Notes: generated by a model not told the origin, from the sequence alone. Positions 15,312-24,892 are shown, counted from the stretch's first letter. The stretch is DNA of 47,914 nt from Bacteroidales bacterium (GCA_017561155.1 JAFZDP010000040.1:1-47914); one strand, 5' to 3'. Made by a program: numbers and translations.

Positions 15312-15574
15312 AAGGTAGAGAAAGTAGAGAAAGTAGAGAAAGTAGAGAAGGGTAGAGAAAGGTAGAGAAAGTATAGAAGGTATAGAAGGGTAGAGAAAGT
15401 AGAGAAAAGTATAGAAGGTATAGAAGGGTAGAGAAAGTATTATAATCATTAAACATTAAACATTAAACATTAATCCTTAACCATTAATCCTTAAACATTA
15501 ATCATTAAACCAATCACTCCAAAAACGATACCAAGGTTACCAAGGTTACCAAGGTTACCTCAGACGGATTTTTA
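15312..15574 (-). repeat. Repeat mosaic R1, inward-facing partner of array L
   Basis: On the plus strand it is GTAGAGAAA / GTATAGAAG units (period 9-10) at 15314-15437, ATTAAAC and ATTAATCCTTAA units (period 7) at 15447-15508, CCAAAAACGAT, then ACCAAGGTT units (period 9) at 15532-15557, ending GGTTACCTCAGACGGATTTT. The reverse complement of that end, ATCCGTCTGAGGTAACC, corresponds to ATCCATCTGTGGTAACG of array L. The end therefore points back toward the VirE_N/DUF3987 genes. A short ORF crossing this array (Phe/Leu/Tyr-rich) is a product of the repeats. Confidence 0.8.
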
Positions 15575-15762
15575 TCATTGGCATTTTATGCTATGTTTTT
15601 TTACTCTGCTTTTCTACATGGGATATTGCTTTTCTTGCAACACGTATGTATATATACAGTATGTCATGTTTGTTATATATATGCTATGTGTTATATATAT
15701 ATAGCATACACTGGCATGATTATAATTCAAACATTTATTGCCATGTAATCCTAAAGGAAGGT

Positions 15763-15910
15763 TAGAGAAAAGGGATAGAAAAGTATAGAAAAGTATAGAA
15801 GGTATAGAAAGGTATGGAAAGAATCTTAAACTTTAAACCTTAAAACAAACCTTACCCCTTTAACCATTCTATGGTAACGGTGGTAACGGTGGTAACTGTG
15901 GTAACAAAGG
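15763..15910 (+). repeat. Repeat mosaic R2, left of the HU-like gene
   Basis: TAGAGAAAAG / GTATAGAAAA units lie at 15763-15822. A TTAAACTTTAAACCTTAAAA stretch follows. Then comes CCATTCTATGG at 15864-15874, running into TAACGGTGG units to about 15905. The GGTAAC end faces right, toward the HU-like gene, as array L faces its genes. Confidence 0.8.
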
Positions 15911-16205
15911 TATCTGAATACAAAAAAACGTAAGTCCCTATTTCAAGAACTCACGACAAATTTATAAATCTTTAAAAGAACTTACTGTTATCACAACAGC
16001 ATATATATAATAACTCAACTAATATAATAATATTGTATACTCCTCGAAAAAAAACCACTTTTTTTACACTTTTCTTGAAAAAAACAAAATTTCAGACTAT
16101 TTATATATATAAAGACAAAGGATAAAGGACAAAGGACAACAGTCTTATACCTCTAAAGTCTCAAAGTCTTTCAATAATAATATAAATAAAAAACCTTTTA
16201 AAATT
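15911..16205 (+). other. Leader region of the HU-like gene
   Basis: No gene is visible. GACAAAG / GATAAAG units with period 7 run from 16114 to 16140. The same word recurs, inverted, near 47765-47780. A related GAACTCACGAC stretch at 15946-15957 echoes CTCACGACTC in the terminator at 11594-11604. The sequence just before the gene is A/T-rich (CCTTTTAAAATT). Confidence 0.4.
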
Positions 16206-16775
16206 ATGAGTAAAATTCTAGTAAAATCAGTTGAGCAAAACATCAACTATTTGCAAAGTGGCGAAGTAAAAAGTGGTTACATGCTACGCCCTGTACGCTA
16301 CAGCACTATTGAGGCAAACCATTTGATTGACACCATTGCCGACAATAGTTATGTACCACGTGCATTTGTAAGTGCCACTCTCTACGGCATAGTAGATGCC
16401 ATCGAAAATTTCTTGATGAATGGGCACAGCATTTCACTTCCAAATCTTGGTATCTTCAGTTTATCATGCGAAAGCAATGTTGCAAAAACACCTGCTGATG
16501 CTGGTATCGAACAGTTCAAGAAGCTGAATATCAACTTTCGTCCATCGGTTGAGTTGAAAGAAAAACTTGATAGGGTGGATTTAGAGTTGGACGGTGTGTG
16601 GAAATGTCTCAATTTGAATGCTAAAGATGAAGAAAAAATTTATCAACGCATCAATCAAAACCACGATGGCGTAGAACTTCCAAATGGTGATGGTGACGAA
16701 GTAATTGAACCTGAAAACCCTGAAAACAACAACCCAGGAGGTGGAACCTCAGGTGGTGGCGGTTTCGAAGGATAA
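16206..16775 (+). CDS. HU-like DNA-binding protein with Gly-rich tail
   Basis: The protein is 189 aa. Residues about 1-125 are an HU/IHF-type fold of the large Bacteroidota variety: YSTIEANHLIDTIADNS, VSATLYGIVDAIENFLMNG and ISLPNLGIFSLS are the two helices and first strands of the dimer body. KFKKLNINFRP-like sequence is the DNA-binding strand region. Residues 150-189 are an acidic, then Gly-rich tail (NNPGGGTSGGGGFEG). It is longer than the 90 aa of classical HU. Such proteins usually lie beside VirE_N/DUF3987 genes; they may shape or silence DNA. It is divergent from the primase-like operon and flanked by inward-facing repeat mosaics R2 and R3. Confidence 0.87.
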   Translation: MSKILVKSVEQNINYLQSGEVKSGYMLRPVRYSTIEANHLIDTIADNSYVPRAFVSATLYGIVDAIENFLMNGHSISLPNLGIFSLSCESNVAKTPADAGIEQFKKLNINFRPSVELKEKLDRVDLELDGVWKCLNLNAKDEEKIYQRINQNHDGVELPNGDGDEVIEPENPENNNPGGGTSGGGGFEG

Positions 16776-16778
16776 TTT

Positions 16779-16992
16779 ACGGAATTACGGAATCACGGAT
16801 TTGCGGATTTAAGGATGTGGAACTTCGGGTTCTGCATCCTTTTGTTGTTTATTAGTTAGTAGTTATTAGTTATTAGTTAATATAATACTTTCTATACCAT
16901 CTCTACTTTCTCTACCCTCATTACTCAAGCTCACAGCTCACACCGATACCATAGTTACCAAGGTTACCACCGTTACCACAGATGGTTTTTGG
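16779..16992 (-). repeat. Repeat mosaic R3, right end of the cassette
   Basis: On the plus strand it is ACGGAATT / ACGGATTT units (period 8) at 16790-16822, TTATTAG units (period 7) at 16850-16878, TTTCTATACC / TTTCTCTACC at 16890-16917, CTCATTACTCAAGCTCACAG, then GTTACCAAG / GTTACCACC units ending in CCACAGATGG. The reverse complement has the same order of words as 11325-11441, so L and R3 are a diverged inverted pair of about 120 bp. Its last 22 bases are the perfect terminal repeat. Confidence 0.82.
16971..16992 (-). repeat. 22-bp terminal inverted repeat, right end
   Basis: The exact reverse complement of 11510-11531: it begins CGTTACC and ends GGTTTTTGG. It marks the outer edge of the cassette next to the terminator of the giant adhesin gene. 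Confidence 0.8.
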
Positions 16993-17037
16993 GGGTAGTG
17001 TGTAATTTTACTTTTTTTTATTTCATTTTGCCACAAT

Positions 17038-17070
17038 AAAAAAGCACGCCACCACAAAGGTAACGTGCTT
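17038..17070 (-). terminator. Intrinsic terminator of the giant T9SS adhesin
   Basis: On the minus strand AAGCACG (17064-17070) pairs with CGTGCTT (17042-17048) and runs into TTTTTTATT. It lies about 40 nt after the adhesin stop codon. Confidence 0.75.
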
Positions 17071-17111
17071 ATGTTTTAATTGCCCCTAAAAGGCAAACGT
17101 TTTCAAAAACA

Positions 17112-20100
17112 TTATTTCACTATCAACTTGCGAGTTGTATTGAAATTGTCGTTGTAGATATGTACGAAGTATGCACCTTTTGCCAAGTTGCTGACGTCGA
17201 TAGTTTTCACCAACGAACCTTCGCAAGTAATGGTTTCTGTTGCAATCATACGTCCATTCATGTCTGCCACCACAAATTCTACTTTGCCGTTTATACCGTC
17301 AACAGTTATAGTAGCTTCGGTATTTGCAGGGTTAGGATATATGCGTACATCTACGTTGTCGGTAGCAGCACTGTTGATGCCTATACCATCGGTAGTGAAC
17401 TGAGTTCTCGGAGTCCAAGCACTATATACACCGTCTTCGCATATAGCACGAACATATACGTCGTAGGTGGTTTCGTAGTCCAATCCTTCGATAGTGTACG
17501 ATGCTGTACCTTCGACAGTTACTTTAGTACCGTTTTCTTCGTTTACACCTTCCATACCGTAAGATATTTCCCATCTTTGAGCAGTAGATGTCCAAGTAAC
17601 AACAGCAGATGATTCTGTAACATTAGAAACGGCAACATTCGATGGCATTTCGCACGCTGTAGTGCTGAATGTGAACACGTCAGTCCATTCGCTGTAAGTG
17701 TCGTTGCCACAGAATGCGCGTACCCATACTTGGTATTCGCCTGAATATAAGTTTTCCAATACAACAGGGTTGCTGTTAGTTATTATTGTAGTGTCGCGAC
17801 TGCCTGTCATATATCTAACTTCCCATTCTATTTGGTTTTCGGGTGCTGTCCAACCTATGGTTGCCGAAGTATAAGTAATGTTGCTTGCAGTGATGTTTGT
17901 CGGAACTTCGCAAGGCAAATCTTCTGTAGTGAAGTTGATTTCGCTCCAATCGGAATAACCTAGTTCAGCGCCACAATTCTTTCTTACAGCACATACATAT
18001 TCGGTGTTCGGATACAATCCGCTTAGTGTGTAGTTGCCAGCGTTAGCAACAGTTATGACAGTGCCATAATCGTTGTCGGTAACTTTGCGATATTTCATTT
18101 CGTAGTCGCCCACGGTAGTCCACGATATTGTGGCATTGTTGTTTACAACGCTTGCAGTAAGAGCAGGAGCAGGGCAGGAAGTGTTTTCGCCAGATACAAT
18201 TACTCTGTCTAGTCCTATACCATAACCGTAGAAACTTGTACCCACAAATGCTATCTGATAGGTAGTAGAAGCATTAGGCAAAGCGATGGTGTTTGTTTGC
18301 CACATTTCGACAGGTGTATCATAAGATGTGATGTATACCCATGCAGAGTCTTGATGTACACGATAGTATACACCCAAAGTATCGTAGTCGCCAAACCATT
18401 CAGGTATTATGTAAGCATATTCCAATGTAGGGTTGATGACAGACGAAAGGTCTAGCACAGGACTGATAAGTGTAGATGTAACAGGGTCGTAACTGCTACT
18501 TTCAAATTTGGCAAATGAATTGCCACTGTATGGTAACAAATCTCCACTTTCGGTAGTCATAGTTGTAGCGGTTGCCCATTCGAAATACAAGTTGTTGATG
18601 TCTTGTACTTGTTCCCAACAAGACAAATCTCCTTCAAATTCTTCTGTAAATGGGAATACACTGATAGCGCCATCAAAACATTCTGTACTGAACGAACTTG
18701 CTGTAGAGTAGATGCTTGTGTCGGTGCCACATACACTGCGAACTGCCCATTCGTAAGTAGTGCGTCCTGGTGTCAATCCTGTCAATGTGTATGTATTGCC
18801 TGTAGTGTAAACATTTGTTATAGAAGTTTCAGCAACATTGTAGTAAGATACGATGTATCCTGTTGCCGAACCATCCCAACTTAGGTATGCTTCGGTGCTT
18901 GTAGCAGAATCTTGTAGGTTGGTTGGGCGTGGACATGTTGCATACACCACCGATATGCTGTCAACAGCGGCAGGTGTTCCGATATATTCGTAGTAGTAAC
19001 CTGTCGAAACATTGAACCAATAGAATGCCAAACGGTGTACACCGCTGATATTGTCTAATGGAATATTTGCTGTATGCCAAGAACTATCGTTGTAAGCAAA
19101 ATAACCTACCAAACTGTTGATTTGGTCAACGCGTCCCCATGGACTGGTGAACGAACTGCTGCTGCTGATTACGTCGGTACTTGGATTTTCCAATATAACT
19201 GCTAAACCATCGTATGTAGAACTTGCATCGTTTGTGCGTCCAACTTTTGTTTTGAAGGTTAAAATGAAGTTAGAGTCTACAGTTCCAAAATCTATATCGC
19301 GATATGCGGTAGCGTTTACATAAGTAGAGAATGTAGTAGAGTTTGTAGCACCATTATCGTTTGATATGTACATAGAATAAGAACCTTCGCCTGCTGTAGC
19401 ATTGCCACGATACCAATTAGCGGCAACATTGCTTGATGTTTGCCAATTATTCCATTCCGATTCGTTTTCGAAATTGTACAAATAAGGTACAGAAGCAGCA
19501 TTTTGAGTAGTAGAGAAACGGCATCTGTCTAATGCAAATTCACCACTGTCGGTTGCCGAACAGATAGCGCGTACATTGTATTCGTATGTAGTTGCAGAGG
19601 TAAGTCCTGTCAATGTGAAAGGATTGCTATTTGCAACAACTTGTGTACCTGTTCCTTCAGCGAAACCTATCGGACCATATTCTACCAACCAAGACGATGC
19701 ATTACCTATGTTGTTCCAATACAAATCTACCGATGTAGAAGTTGCATTTCTTGTTGCTAAGTCGGAAGTACGAGGACAACTTGGTAATGTTTCTACAACT
19801 ATATTGTCGATGTTAAGATCAGGATATGCATATTCTCCCATAAGTTCTGCATAAGTTACAAATGTGATGTATCTTCCTGTATCTGCATAATTGTTAAAGT
19901 AAACTTCGTGAGATGTCCAATCAAGAGATGCCATAACGGTATCTATCGGAGTAAATGTGCTGATGTCTAATGGATCTGTTGCTATACCAACTATGATACC
20001 TGGGATATAGGTTTCAGAACTAAATGGAGTTATCATTTTGAACGATACCATAGTGTTGGTAATATCGATAGAACTGCTCATTGCAGGCAACGATAGAGTG

Positions 20101-22322
20101 TTGTTGTATGTAGTGTAAATACTTGATGGGAAATTGAAATACATCGATTTTCCTGCACCTGTTCCATAGTTGCGAGTAGAGAAGTATGGATAGTCGTTAA
20201 CACTTCTAGACCAGCAATAAGGTATGTCTAATCCTAAACCATTCCAATTGTTAAAGTCTTCTGCAAATGGCAATGTTTCGATTTCTCCACAAGCAGTATT
20301 GAACGAGTATCTGAACGAATATAAACTGCTATCTATATTGTCGCAAACTCCACGAACATATACATCATAATATCTCGATGAACTTAAACCTGTCAAAGTG
20401 ATAGAATCTTCGTAAGAAGTTACTATAGTACCTGTGCCTAATTCAAATCCGTAAGGACCATACTCGATGATGTATTCTTGAGCAGCGGTAGCACTCCAAG
20501 ATATAGTAGCGGAAGTTGTTGTAATGCTAGTTGCATTTGCTGCAATATTTGTTGGACGAGCACAAGGAGGAGCAACATTTATTTGGAAGTTGTCCAAATA
20601 TACATCGTTAGTTGTTATTCCAAGAGGTTTTGATACTAATGCTATATATTCGCCTGCACCTTGATAGTTAGAAAGTATAACTTCAAAGTTTTCCCACATA
20701 GATTCCGAAGTGATATAAACAGTATCCATTGGAGTGAATGTTGCTATATCTGTTGGATCGGTTATAACACCAACTATCATACCTGCATGAGTGTAGTAAC
20801 CAGATGATCTGTAAAGAGCAAACGATACTTGCAATGTATTTATAGGTTGTATGTTAGTGTCTATTTGTGGCGAAACTGCCATTGTATACATGGTTTCATC
20901 GTTAGTATTGTAAGAATAGCAATACATATTCAATGCTTTTCCATTGTCGTTGTAGTCGTAGTTTTCACTTGTATTAGGCACACTTGTCGAATATGTAGAC
21001 ATGCCATACCAGCAACTTGGTACACTGCTTGTTACACCATCAAAGTTTTCTACAAATGGATAAGCATCTATTTTGTCGCAAGAAGTGTAAACTTCTACTG
21101 TAGATGATGCTGTAGAAGAACCACATTCAGCAGTCACTCTGATTATGTAGTTTGTGTTTGGTGTTAAGTCTGATATTGTAATGCTATCTATGTTTGTAGA
21201 AGAAGCGGCAATAGTCCAAGTAGAATCATCTGTAGTTCTATAATCTATAGTCCACGATGTTTCGGTATTACCTGGTGCCCACAATAAGCTAGCTTGATCT
21301 ACTTGAATGTCTGTTACTGTTACTACAGGAGGCAAACAAGCATTTGTAGCATCCGAGTTACAAGGATATCCATAGAATATTATGTTGTTTCTTTCATTGT
21401 AAGCAGAAGGATAACCTGTAGGTATCGAAGTAGCACTGTATGCACTACCGTCGGTGTATATTACTCTAGTCATTGCTTCCGATGTTGGAGTTGTTCTGAA
21501 ATCTTCTCCCTCGGTATAGCTTCCTGTGTTATCTAATACTAATAATACTAAGTTTCCATCAGCGCCATAAGCAAATGGTGTGCTGAATTCAATTAGATTT
21601 TGACCTGTAGTGAATGTTACGGTACCACTGAAAACTTGAGTGTAGTTGGTGTTGATAAAATCATTTCTCAAGTTGGTTTCAGATGTAGTGCCCATATAAA
21701 CAGCAATATTTCTTGTAAGAGGGTTGGTACTTACATAGTCGAAACTAGCTTTGGTTATAGAACCCAAATTGCCCAATTCTTCAGCAAGGAATAATTGTTG
21801 ACTATACGAATAGCAATAATATCCGTATGCAGGTATTCTGTCGTTTGTAGATGTTGAGTTAGAGTCTCCAATCATCAATGCGTTTGGAGCTATTGTAGTA
21901 TCGATAGTACCTGCACCAACACACGATTTTGTATTGAATGTGATAGAAACCCATTCGCTATTATCATCGCTACATATAGTGCGTACGCGTACATTGTACG
22001 ATGTAGCTAAGTCTAATCCTGAAATAGTAGTTATTAAGTTAGAAGTAGAAGGAAGTGCAGTCCAAGTATTTGTACCTACTTCAGATATTTCTAGCTCATA
22101 TTCTATAGTTTCACCAACAGCATTGGCATCCCATGCTAGTATAGCTGATGTATGTCCTACAGCTACAGTTCTTAAAAATTGAGGAGTAGAGCATAATGGT
22201 TGTTGATCCACAACTACGCTATCATATAGAATGTAGCATAATCTTGACTTCCTGGAGCACGGAAAGCAATAAATGTTCCTTCTCCGGTATAAGCTGCACC
22301 ATAAGCAGTGTAATTTGCCCAT
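17112..22322 (-). CDS. Giant T9SS-secreted adhesin, C-terminal part (after frameshift)
   Basis: The open frame is 1736 codons, but the first ~30 residues (MGKLHCLWCSLY...) are out-of-frame noise; genuine protein begins at about 22235 with the residues DSVVVDQQPLCSTP. It contains eight fibronectin III-like domains, each opening with a Cys-Pro motif, then TSAxLxW, and ending Y-x-V-x-VRxxC. They alternate with jelly-roll domains of the cleaved-adhesin/choice-of-anchor J kind (starting YPFVENFDG, LPFAEDFNNW, FPFTEEFEGD). The last 75 residues (VDVRIYPNPANTEATITVD ... ARKLIVK-like end TTRKLIVK) are a type A T9SS sorting domain. The product should be exported and anchored on or released from the cell surface. 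It is the same gene as the N-terminal part at 22214-23950, separated from it by one missing base. Confidence 0.88.
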   Translation of the reverse strand: MGKLHCLWCSLYRRRNIYCFPCSRKSRLCYILYDSVVVDQQPLCSTPQFLRTVAVGHTSAILAWDANAVGETIEYELEISEVGTNTWTALPSTSNLITTISGLDLATSYNVRVRTICSDDNSEWVSITFNTKSCVGAGTIDTTIAPNALMIGDSNSTSTNDRIPAYGYYCYSYSQQLFLAEELGNLGSITKASFDYVSTNPLTRNIAVYMGTTSETNLRNDFINTNYTQVFSGTVTFTTGQNLIEFSTPFAYGADGNLVLLVLDNTGSYTEGEDFRTTPTSEAMTRVIYTDGSAYSATSIPTGYPSAYNERNNIIFYGYPCNSDATNACLPPVVTVTDIQVDQASLLWAPGNTETSWTIDYRTTDDSTWTIAASSTNIDSITISDLTPNTNYIIRVTAECGSSTASSTVEVYTSCDKIDAYPFVENFDGVTSSVPSCWYGMSTYSTSVPNTSENYDYNDNGKALNMYCYSYNTNDETMYTMAVSPQIDTNIQPINTLQVSFALYRSSGYYTHAGMIVGVITDPTDIATFTPMDTVYITSESMWENFEVILSNYQGAGEYIALVSKPLGITTNDVYLDNFQINVAPPCARPTNIAANATSITTTSATISWSATAAQEYIIEYGPYGFELGTGTIVTSYEDSITLTGLSSSRYYDVYVRGVCDNIDSSLYSFRYSFNTACGEIETLPFAEDFNNWNGLGLDIPYCWSRSVNDYPYFSTRNYGTGAGKSMYFNFPSSIYTTYNNTLSLPAMSSSIDITNTMVSFKMITPFSSETYIPGIIVGIATDPLDISTFTPIDTVMASLDWTSHEVYFNNYADTGRYITFVTYAELMGEYAYPDLNIDNIVVETLPSCPRTSDLATRNATSTSVDLYWNNIGNASSWLVEYGPIGFAEGTGTQVVANSNPFTLTGLTSATTYEYNVRAICSATDSGEFALDRCRFSTTQNAASVPYLYNFENESEWNNWQTSSNVAANWYRGNATAGEGSYSMYISNDNGATNSTTFSTYVNATAYRDIDFGTVDSNFILTFKTKVGRTNDASSTYDGLAVILENPSTDVISSSSSFTSPWGRVDQINSLVGYFAYNDSSWHTANIPLDNISGVHRLAFYWFNVSTGYYYEYIGTPAAVDSISVVYATCPRPTNLQDSATSTEAYLSWDGSATGYIVSYYNVAETSITNVYTTGNTYTLTGLTPGRTTYEWAVRSVCGTDTSIYSTASSFSTECFDGAISVFPFTEEFEGDLSCWEQVQDINNLYFEWATATTMTTESGDLLPYSGNSFAKFESSSYDPVTSTLISPVLDLSSVINPTLEYAYIIPEWFGDYDTLGVYYRVHQDSAWVYITSYDTPVEMWQTNTIALPNASTTYQIAFVGTSFYGYGIGLDRVIVSGENTSCPAPALTASVVNNNATISWTTVGDYEMKYRKVTDNDYGTVITVANAGNYTLSGLYPNTEYVCAVRKNCGAELGYSDWSEINFTTEDLPCEVPTNITASNITYTSATIGWTAPENQIEWEVRYMTGSRDTTIITNSNPVVLENLYSGEYQVWVRAFCGNDTYSEWTDVFTFSTTACEMPSNVAVSNVTESSAVVTWTSTAQRWEISYGMEGVNEENGTKVTVEGTASYTIEGLDYETTYDVYVRAICEDGVYSAWTPRTQFTTDGIGINSAATDNVDVRIYPNPANTEATITVDGINGKVEFVVADMNGRMIATETITCEGSLVKTIDVSNLAKGAYFVHIYNDNFNTTRKLIVK

Positions 22323-23950
22323 TGGTTAGCAGCAACTGATGTGAAACTTCCTATAGTAGTGAAAGTGGTGATGTCTTCAGGGTCAGACATTATACCAACT
22401 TCGATAGTATTGTTTGCTTCGTCTGTAAATACATTGAAGTTTATTGTAAGTTCATTTATCGGAGTTTCAAACAAAGGCAAGGTTACAACACTCCATGTTG
22501 CCAAACCATGGTTGTACAATTTAAGTCTGGAGTTGTCGATAGTTGGAACTATACGAGACATATCGCTAGATAAAACTTTCCAACAAGAGCTTAATGCTAA
22601 GTCGCTAAATGTTTCTACATATGGTAACGAATCGGCAGTAATAGGGTCGCAAGCTGTGCGAAAACGTAATACGCGATCCAAACTATAAGAACCATCGTAG
22701 CAAGCCATACGTACATATAGTTCGTATTCTGTATCTGGAAGAAGGTTTGTTATTTGATAAACGGTGTCAGAAGTGTTTTCTATGTTACCCATTCCAACTT
22801 CGAAACCTACTGTGTCGTATTCTAATTGGTAGCTATAAGTATAAGTAGTGTCTAACCAAGAAACGGTAATACTTTGGTTGTCTAAAGATACGGTTTTAAG
22901 ATCTAATATTCTAGGACAACTTGGTGCTTCAAGACAAGTAACATTTATTTCAAATCCTTCGTAATTTCCGCCATTATCGGAGCTGAAACGAATAGTTATA
23001 GGACCAACTTCAGAAATAGTAGGTTCTATAACAGTGTTGCCGCAGTAGCTGCCAAGCAATTGTCCGTTGGTACCAACACCACTGTAGATATATAGGTAAT
23101 CGTAGTTGTTTTCTATGTTAACTATACCTGAGAAAGATATAACAGAGTCTGGAGAGCTTGGGTATACAACAAGTATAGAGTTGCAGCTGGAAGAGTAGTC
23201 GCTTACAACACCACCATCGTCGGTGATAGTCATTCCACATGTTCTTAAAGTATCAGAACCGGTAACACCCATTAGATAGCAACCGGGACGTATAGCTAAT
23301 GGTCCAACCCAAGTGCTTTGTTCTGTACCGCAGTCTGAGCGTATGTAAAAATGATAGGTAGTGTCCGGACTCAAATCGTTTATAACGATAGAAGTTCCGC
23401 TTACGTTTGTTAGTAATGTTCCGATAAATGTAACATCTATGCTGTCCGGATTGAAGTTCATCGGACCGTATGCTATTTGCATAAGGTTTGAACTAGTGTC
23501 AGTCCATTGCAATGTAGCAGAAGTAGGGGTGTTGCCTACTTCGCTGAACGATAATGGAATAAAACAAGTAGGACATGTAGCGTTTACTGTAGCGAATGTT
23601 CCACTGTAGTAATAACAATTGGAAGTGCTAAAAATTATGCCACCTCCACGATCGTAAATTGTGAAAGCACATTCGCTATCGTACCAACTGTTGGAAATCC
23701 AACTCAATTGGATCGAATCCGGACATATTTGAAACGTATAAGTCGAAGAGGAAGCTGTAACCGATACGTTTCCAATAAGTGTAGAACCTTGGTGGATGCT
23801 CAATGTAGAGCCGTCCCAACCATCGCCATACGAGTCTGATGCAACGACAGTGATCGAACACATGTCGGCAGCGTCGCATTGGGCTTTTGTTTGTGTTGTC
23901 CATGGTATTAATAGTGCCATAAACAACAAAGTTAATAGATTTTTTCTCAT
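22214..23950 (-). CDS. Giant T9SS-secreted adhesin, N-terminal part (before frameshift)
   Basis: The frame is 578 codons. It starts with a signal peptide (MRKNLLTLLFMALLIPW, cleaved after KAQ). The domains in order are: a beta domain with the Asp-rich SYGDGWDGSTL (about 38-130), a fibronectin III domain (to about 215), a CUB domain (about 225-340, YDYLYIYSG and IRFSSDNGG), a second fibronectin III domain, and the first part of a jelly-roll domain opening LPYVETFSD. It ends at ATFYMIA-stop where relatives read FYIDDVVVD. Adding one base in the TATAT run at 22221-22230 restores FYIDSVVVD and gives one protein of about 2279 aa. The promoter -7 box is at 24042-24049. The frame break may be real, phase-variable or an assembly error. 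Confidence 0.88.
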   Translation of the reverse strand: MRKNLLTLLFMALLIPWTTQTKAQCDAADMCSITVVASDSYGDGWDGSTLSIHQGSTLIGNVSVTASSSTYTFQICPDSIQLSWISNSWYDSECAFTIYDRGGGIIFSTSNCYYYSGTFATVNATCPTCFIPLSFSEVGNTPTSATLQWTDTSSNLMQIAYGPMNFNPDSIDVTFIGTLLTNVSGTSIVINDLSPDTTYHFYIRSDCGTEQSTWVGPLAIRPGCYLMGVTGSDTLRTCGMTITDDGGVVSDYSSSCNSILVVYPSSPDSVISFSGIVNIENNYDYLYIYSGVGTNGQLLGSYCGNTVIEPTISEVGPITIRFSSDNGGNYEGFEINVTCLEAPSCPRILDLKTVSLDNQSITVSWLDTTYTYSYQLEYDTVGFEVGMGNIENTSDTVYQITNLLPDTEYELYVRMACYDGSYSLDRVLRFRTACDPITADSLPYVETFSDLALSSCWKVLSSDMSRIVPTIDNSRLKLYNHGLATWSVVTLPLFETPINELTINFNVFTDEANNTIEVGIMSDPEDITTFTTIGSFTSVAANQWANYTAYGAAYTGEGTFIAFRAPGSQDYATFYMIA

Positions 23951-24385
23951 TGTGTTTTTGTATTAATTAATAAAATAAAAAATTTTCTTACAGTGTGTTA
24001 TCGTTCTTTTTGTGCAATACATACTAAGCAAAAAAATCATACAAATATACGTATTTTTTCTGGTATTGAGAAAATAAAAAATCAAATGAAAAATATTTGT
24101 ATTTATACGCATGGTAATCAATGATATATTTGGAATAAAGTTGAGTGAATTATTTTCGGTGTTTTCGGTTGCTATTATGTATTTTTAATTGCTTTCTTTT
24201 TGAATGAAATTTTTATGTTTTTCAAAATATGAATTCGAGCAGTTGTTACTATGATTATATGGATATTTGTAAATATTTTTATTTGCTGTATAGATGTATA
24301 GGTTGGTAGTGCCGATTTGTATTATCGTGTTAGAATTGTGTAGGGGTATTTATGCAAAGTATGTCGTGTTTCGGTTAAAAAATAC
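23951..24385. other. AT-rich gap holding the adhesin promoter
   Basis: Minus-strand TATATTTG at 24042-24049 is an exact TAnnTTTG box about 92 nt upstream of the adhesin ATG. No gene or repeat can be supported in the rest (24060-24385). Confidence 0.55.
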
Positions 24386-24425
24386 AAGGCTCTTGGTGTA
24401 TATTTTATTGTACATCAAGAGCCTT
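24386..24425 (-). terminator. Intrinsic terminator after the PepSY-like genes
   Basis: AAGGCTCTTG (24386-24395) pairs with CAAGAGCCTT (24416-24425), and the stem extends through GTGTA/TACAT. On the minus strand GTATTTTTT follows. It lies 30 nt beyond the stop of the PepSY-like gene. Confidence 0.8.
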
Positions 24426-24454
24426 CAGTTGCTCTATGTAGTTTTTTTATCGGT

Positions 24455-24892
24455 TTAGTAGTCGGCTTTTTTAAATTCGCCTTTGTTGTTGAATTTAAGT
24501 TCTATATCGTTGTTTAGTTCAACTTCGTAATGCATAAGTTTTTTCTTTATTTTTACTATATGACATTCAGGAAAATTATTATCTACATAGTCTGTTATTT
24601 GTGGCATTATAATACCTTCAGGTATTGGAACTACGGTACTTTTTATTTTTGTCCATTCTCCTTTTTTGTTGAATTCTATTTGGACTTTGTTGTCAAGGTA
24701 TACGTCGTAGATTACTTCCAAACCTTCTTTTTCCATCTTTGCGTATGTCACTTTAACATCTTTCCAATAGGTTGTCAAGAATTTTTGTGCAGTTTGTGGT
24801 AATTGATTTACTTTTATCGGACGTTCTCCGCCTGCTATTGCCATTCCCATTGTAAGTACGAATGTCATAGCCAATAAAGTTAGTTTTTTCAT
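24455..24892 (-). CDS. PepSY-like (DUF2874) periplasmic protein
   Basis: The protein is 145 aa from the ATG at 24892, chosen because MKKLTLLAMTFVLTMGMAIA is a clear signal peptide; the 19 codons that could precede it are not signal-like. Two PepSY-like repeats follow: INQLPQTAQKFLTTYW-type start (here KVNQLPQTAQKFL), then VQIEFNKKGEWTKI; and the second, MPQITDYVDNNFP, then VELNNDIELKFNNKGEF. The family occurs widely in gut Bacteroidales as small periplasmic proteins with a beta-lactamase-inhibitor-like fold; the role is unknown. It is paralogous to the gene just upstream (24983-25429). Confidence 0.85.
   Translation of the reverse strand: MKKLTLLAMTFVLTMGMAIAGGERPIKVNQLPQTAQKFLTTYWKDVKVTYAKMEKEGLEVIYDVYLDNKVQIEFNKKGEWTKIKSTVVPIPEGIIMPQITDYVDNNFPECHIVKIKKKLMHYEVELNNDIELKFNNKGEFKKADY

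Noticed and set aside
15246-15449. A 67-codon minus-strand ORF rich in Phe, Leu and Tyr
   Set aside because: It is the translation of the GTAGAGAAA tandem repeats and has no independent support.
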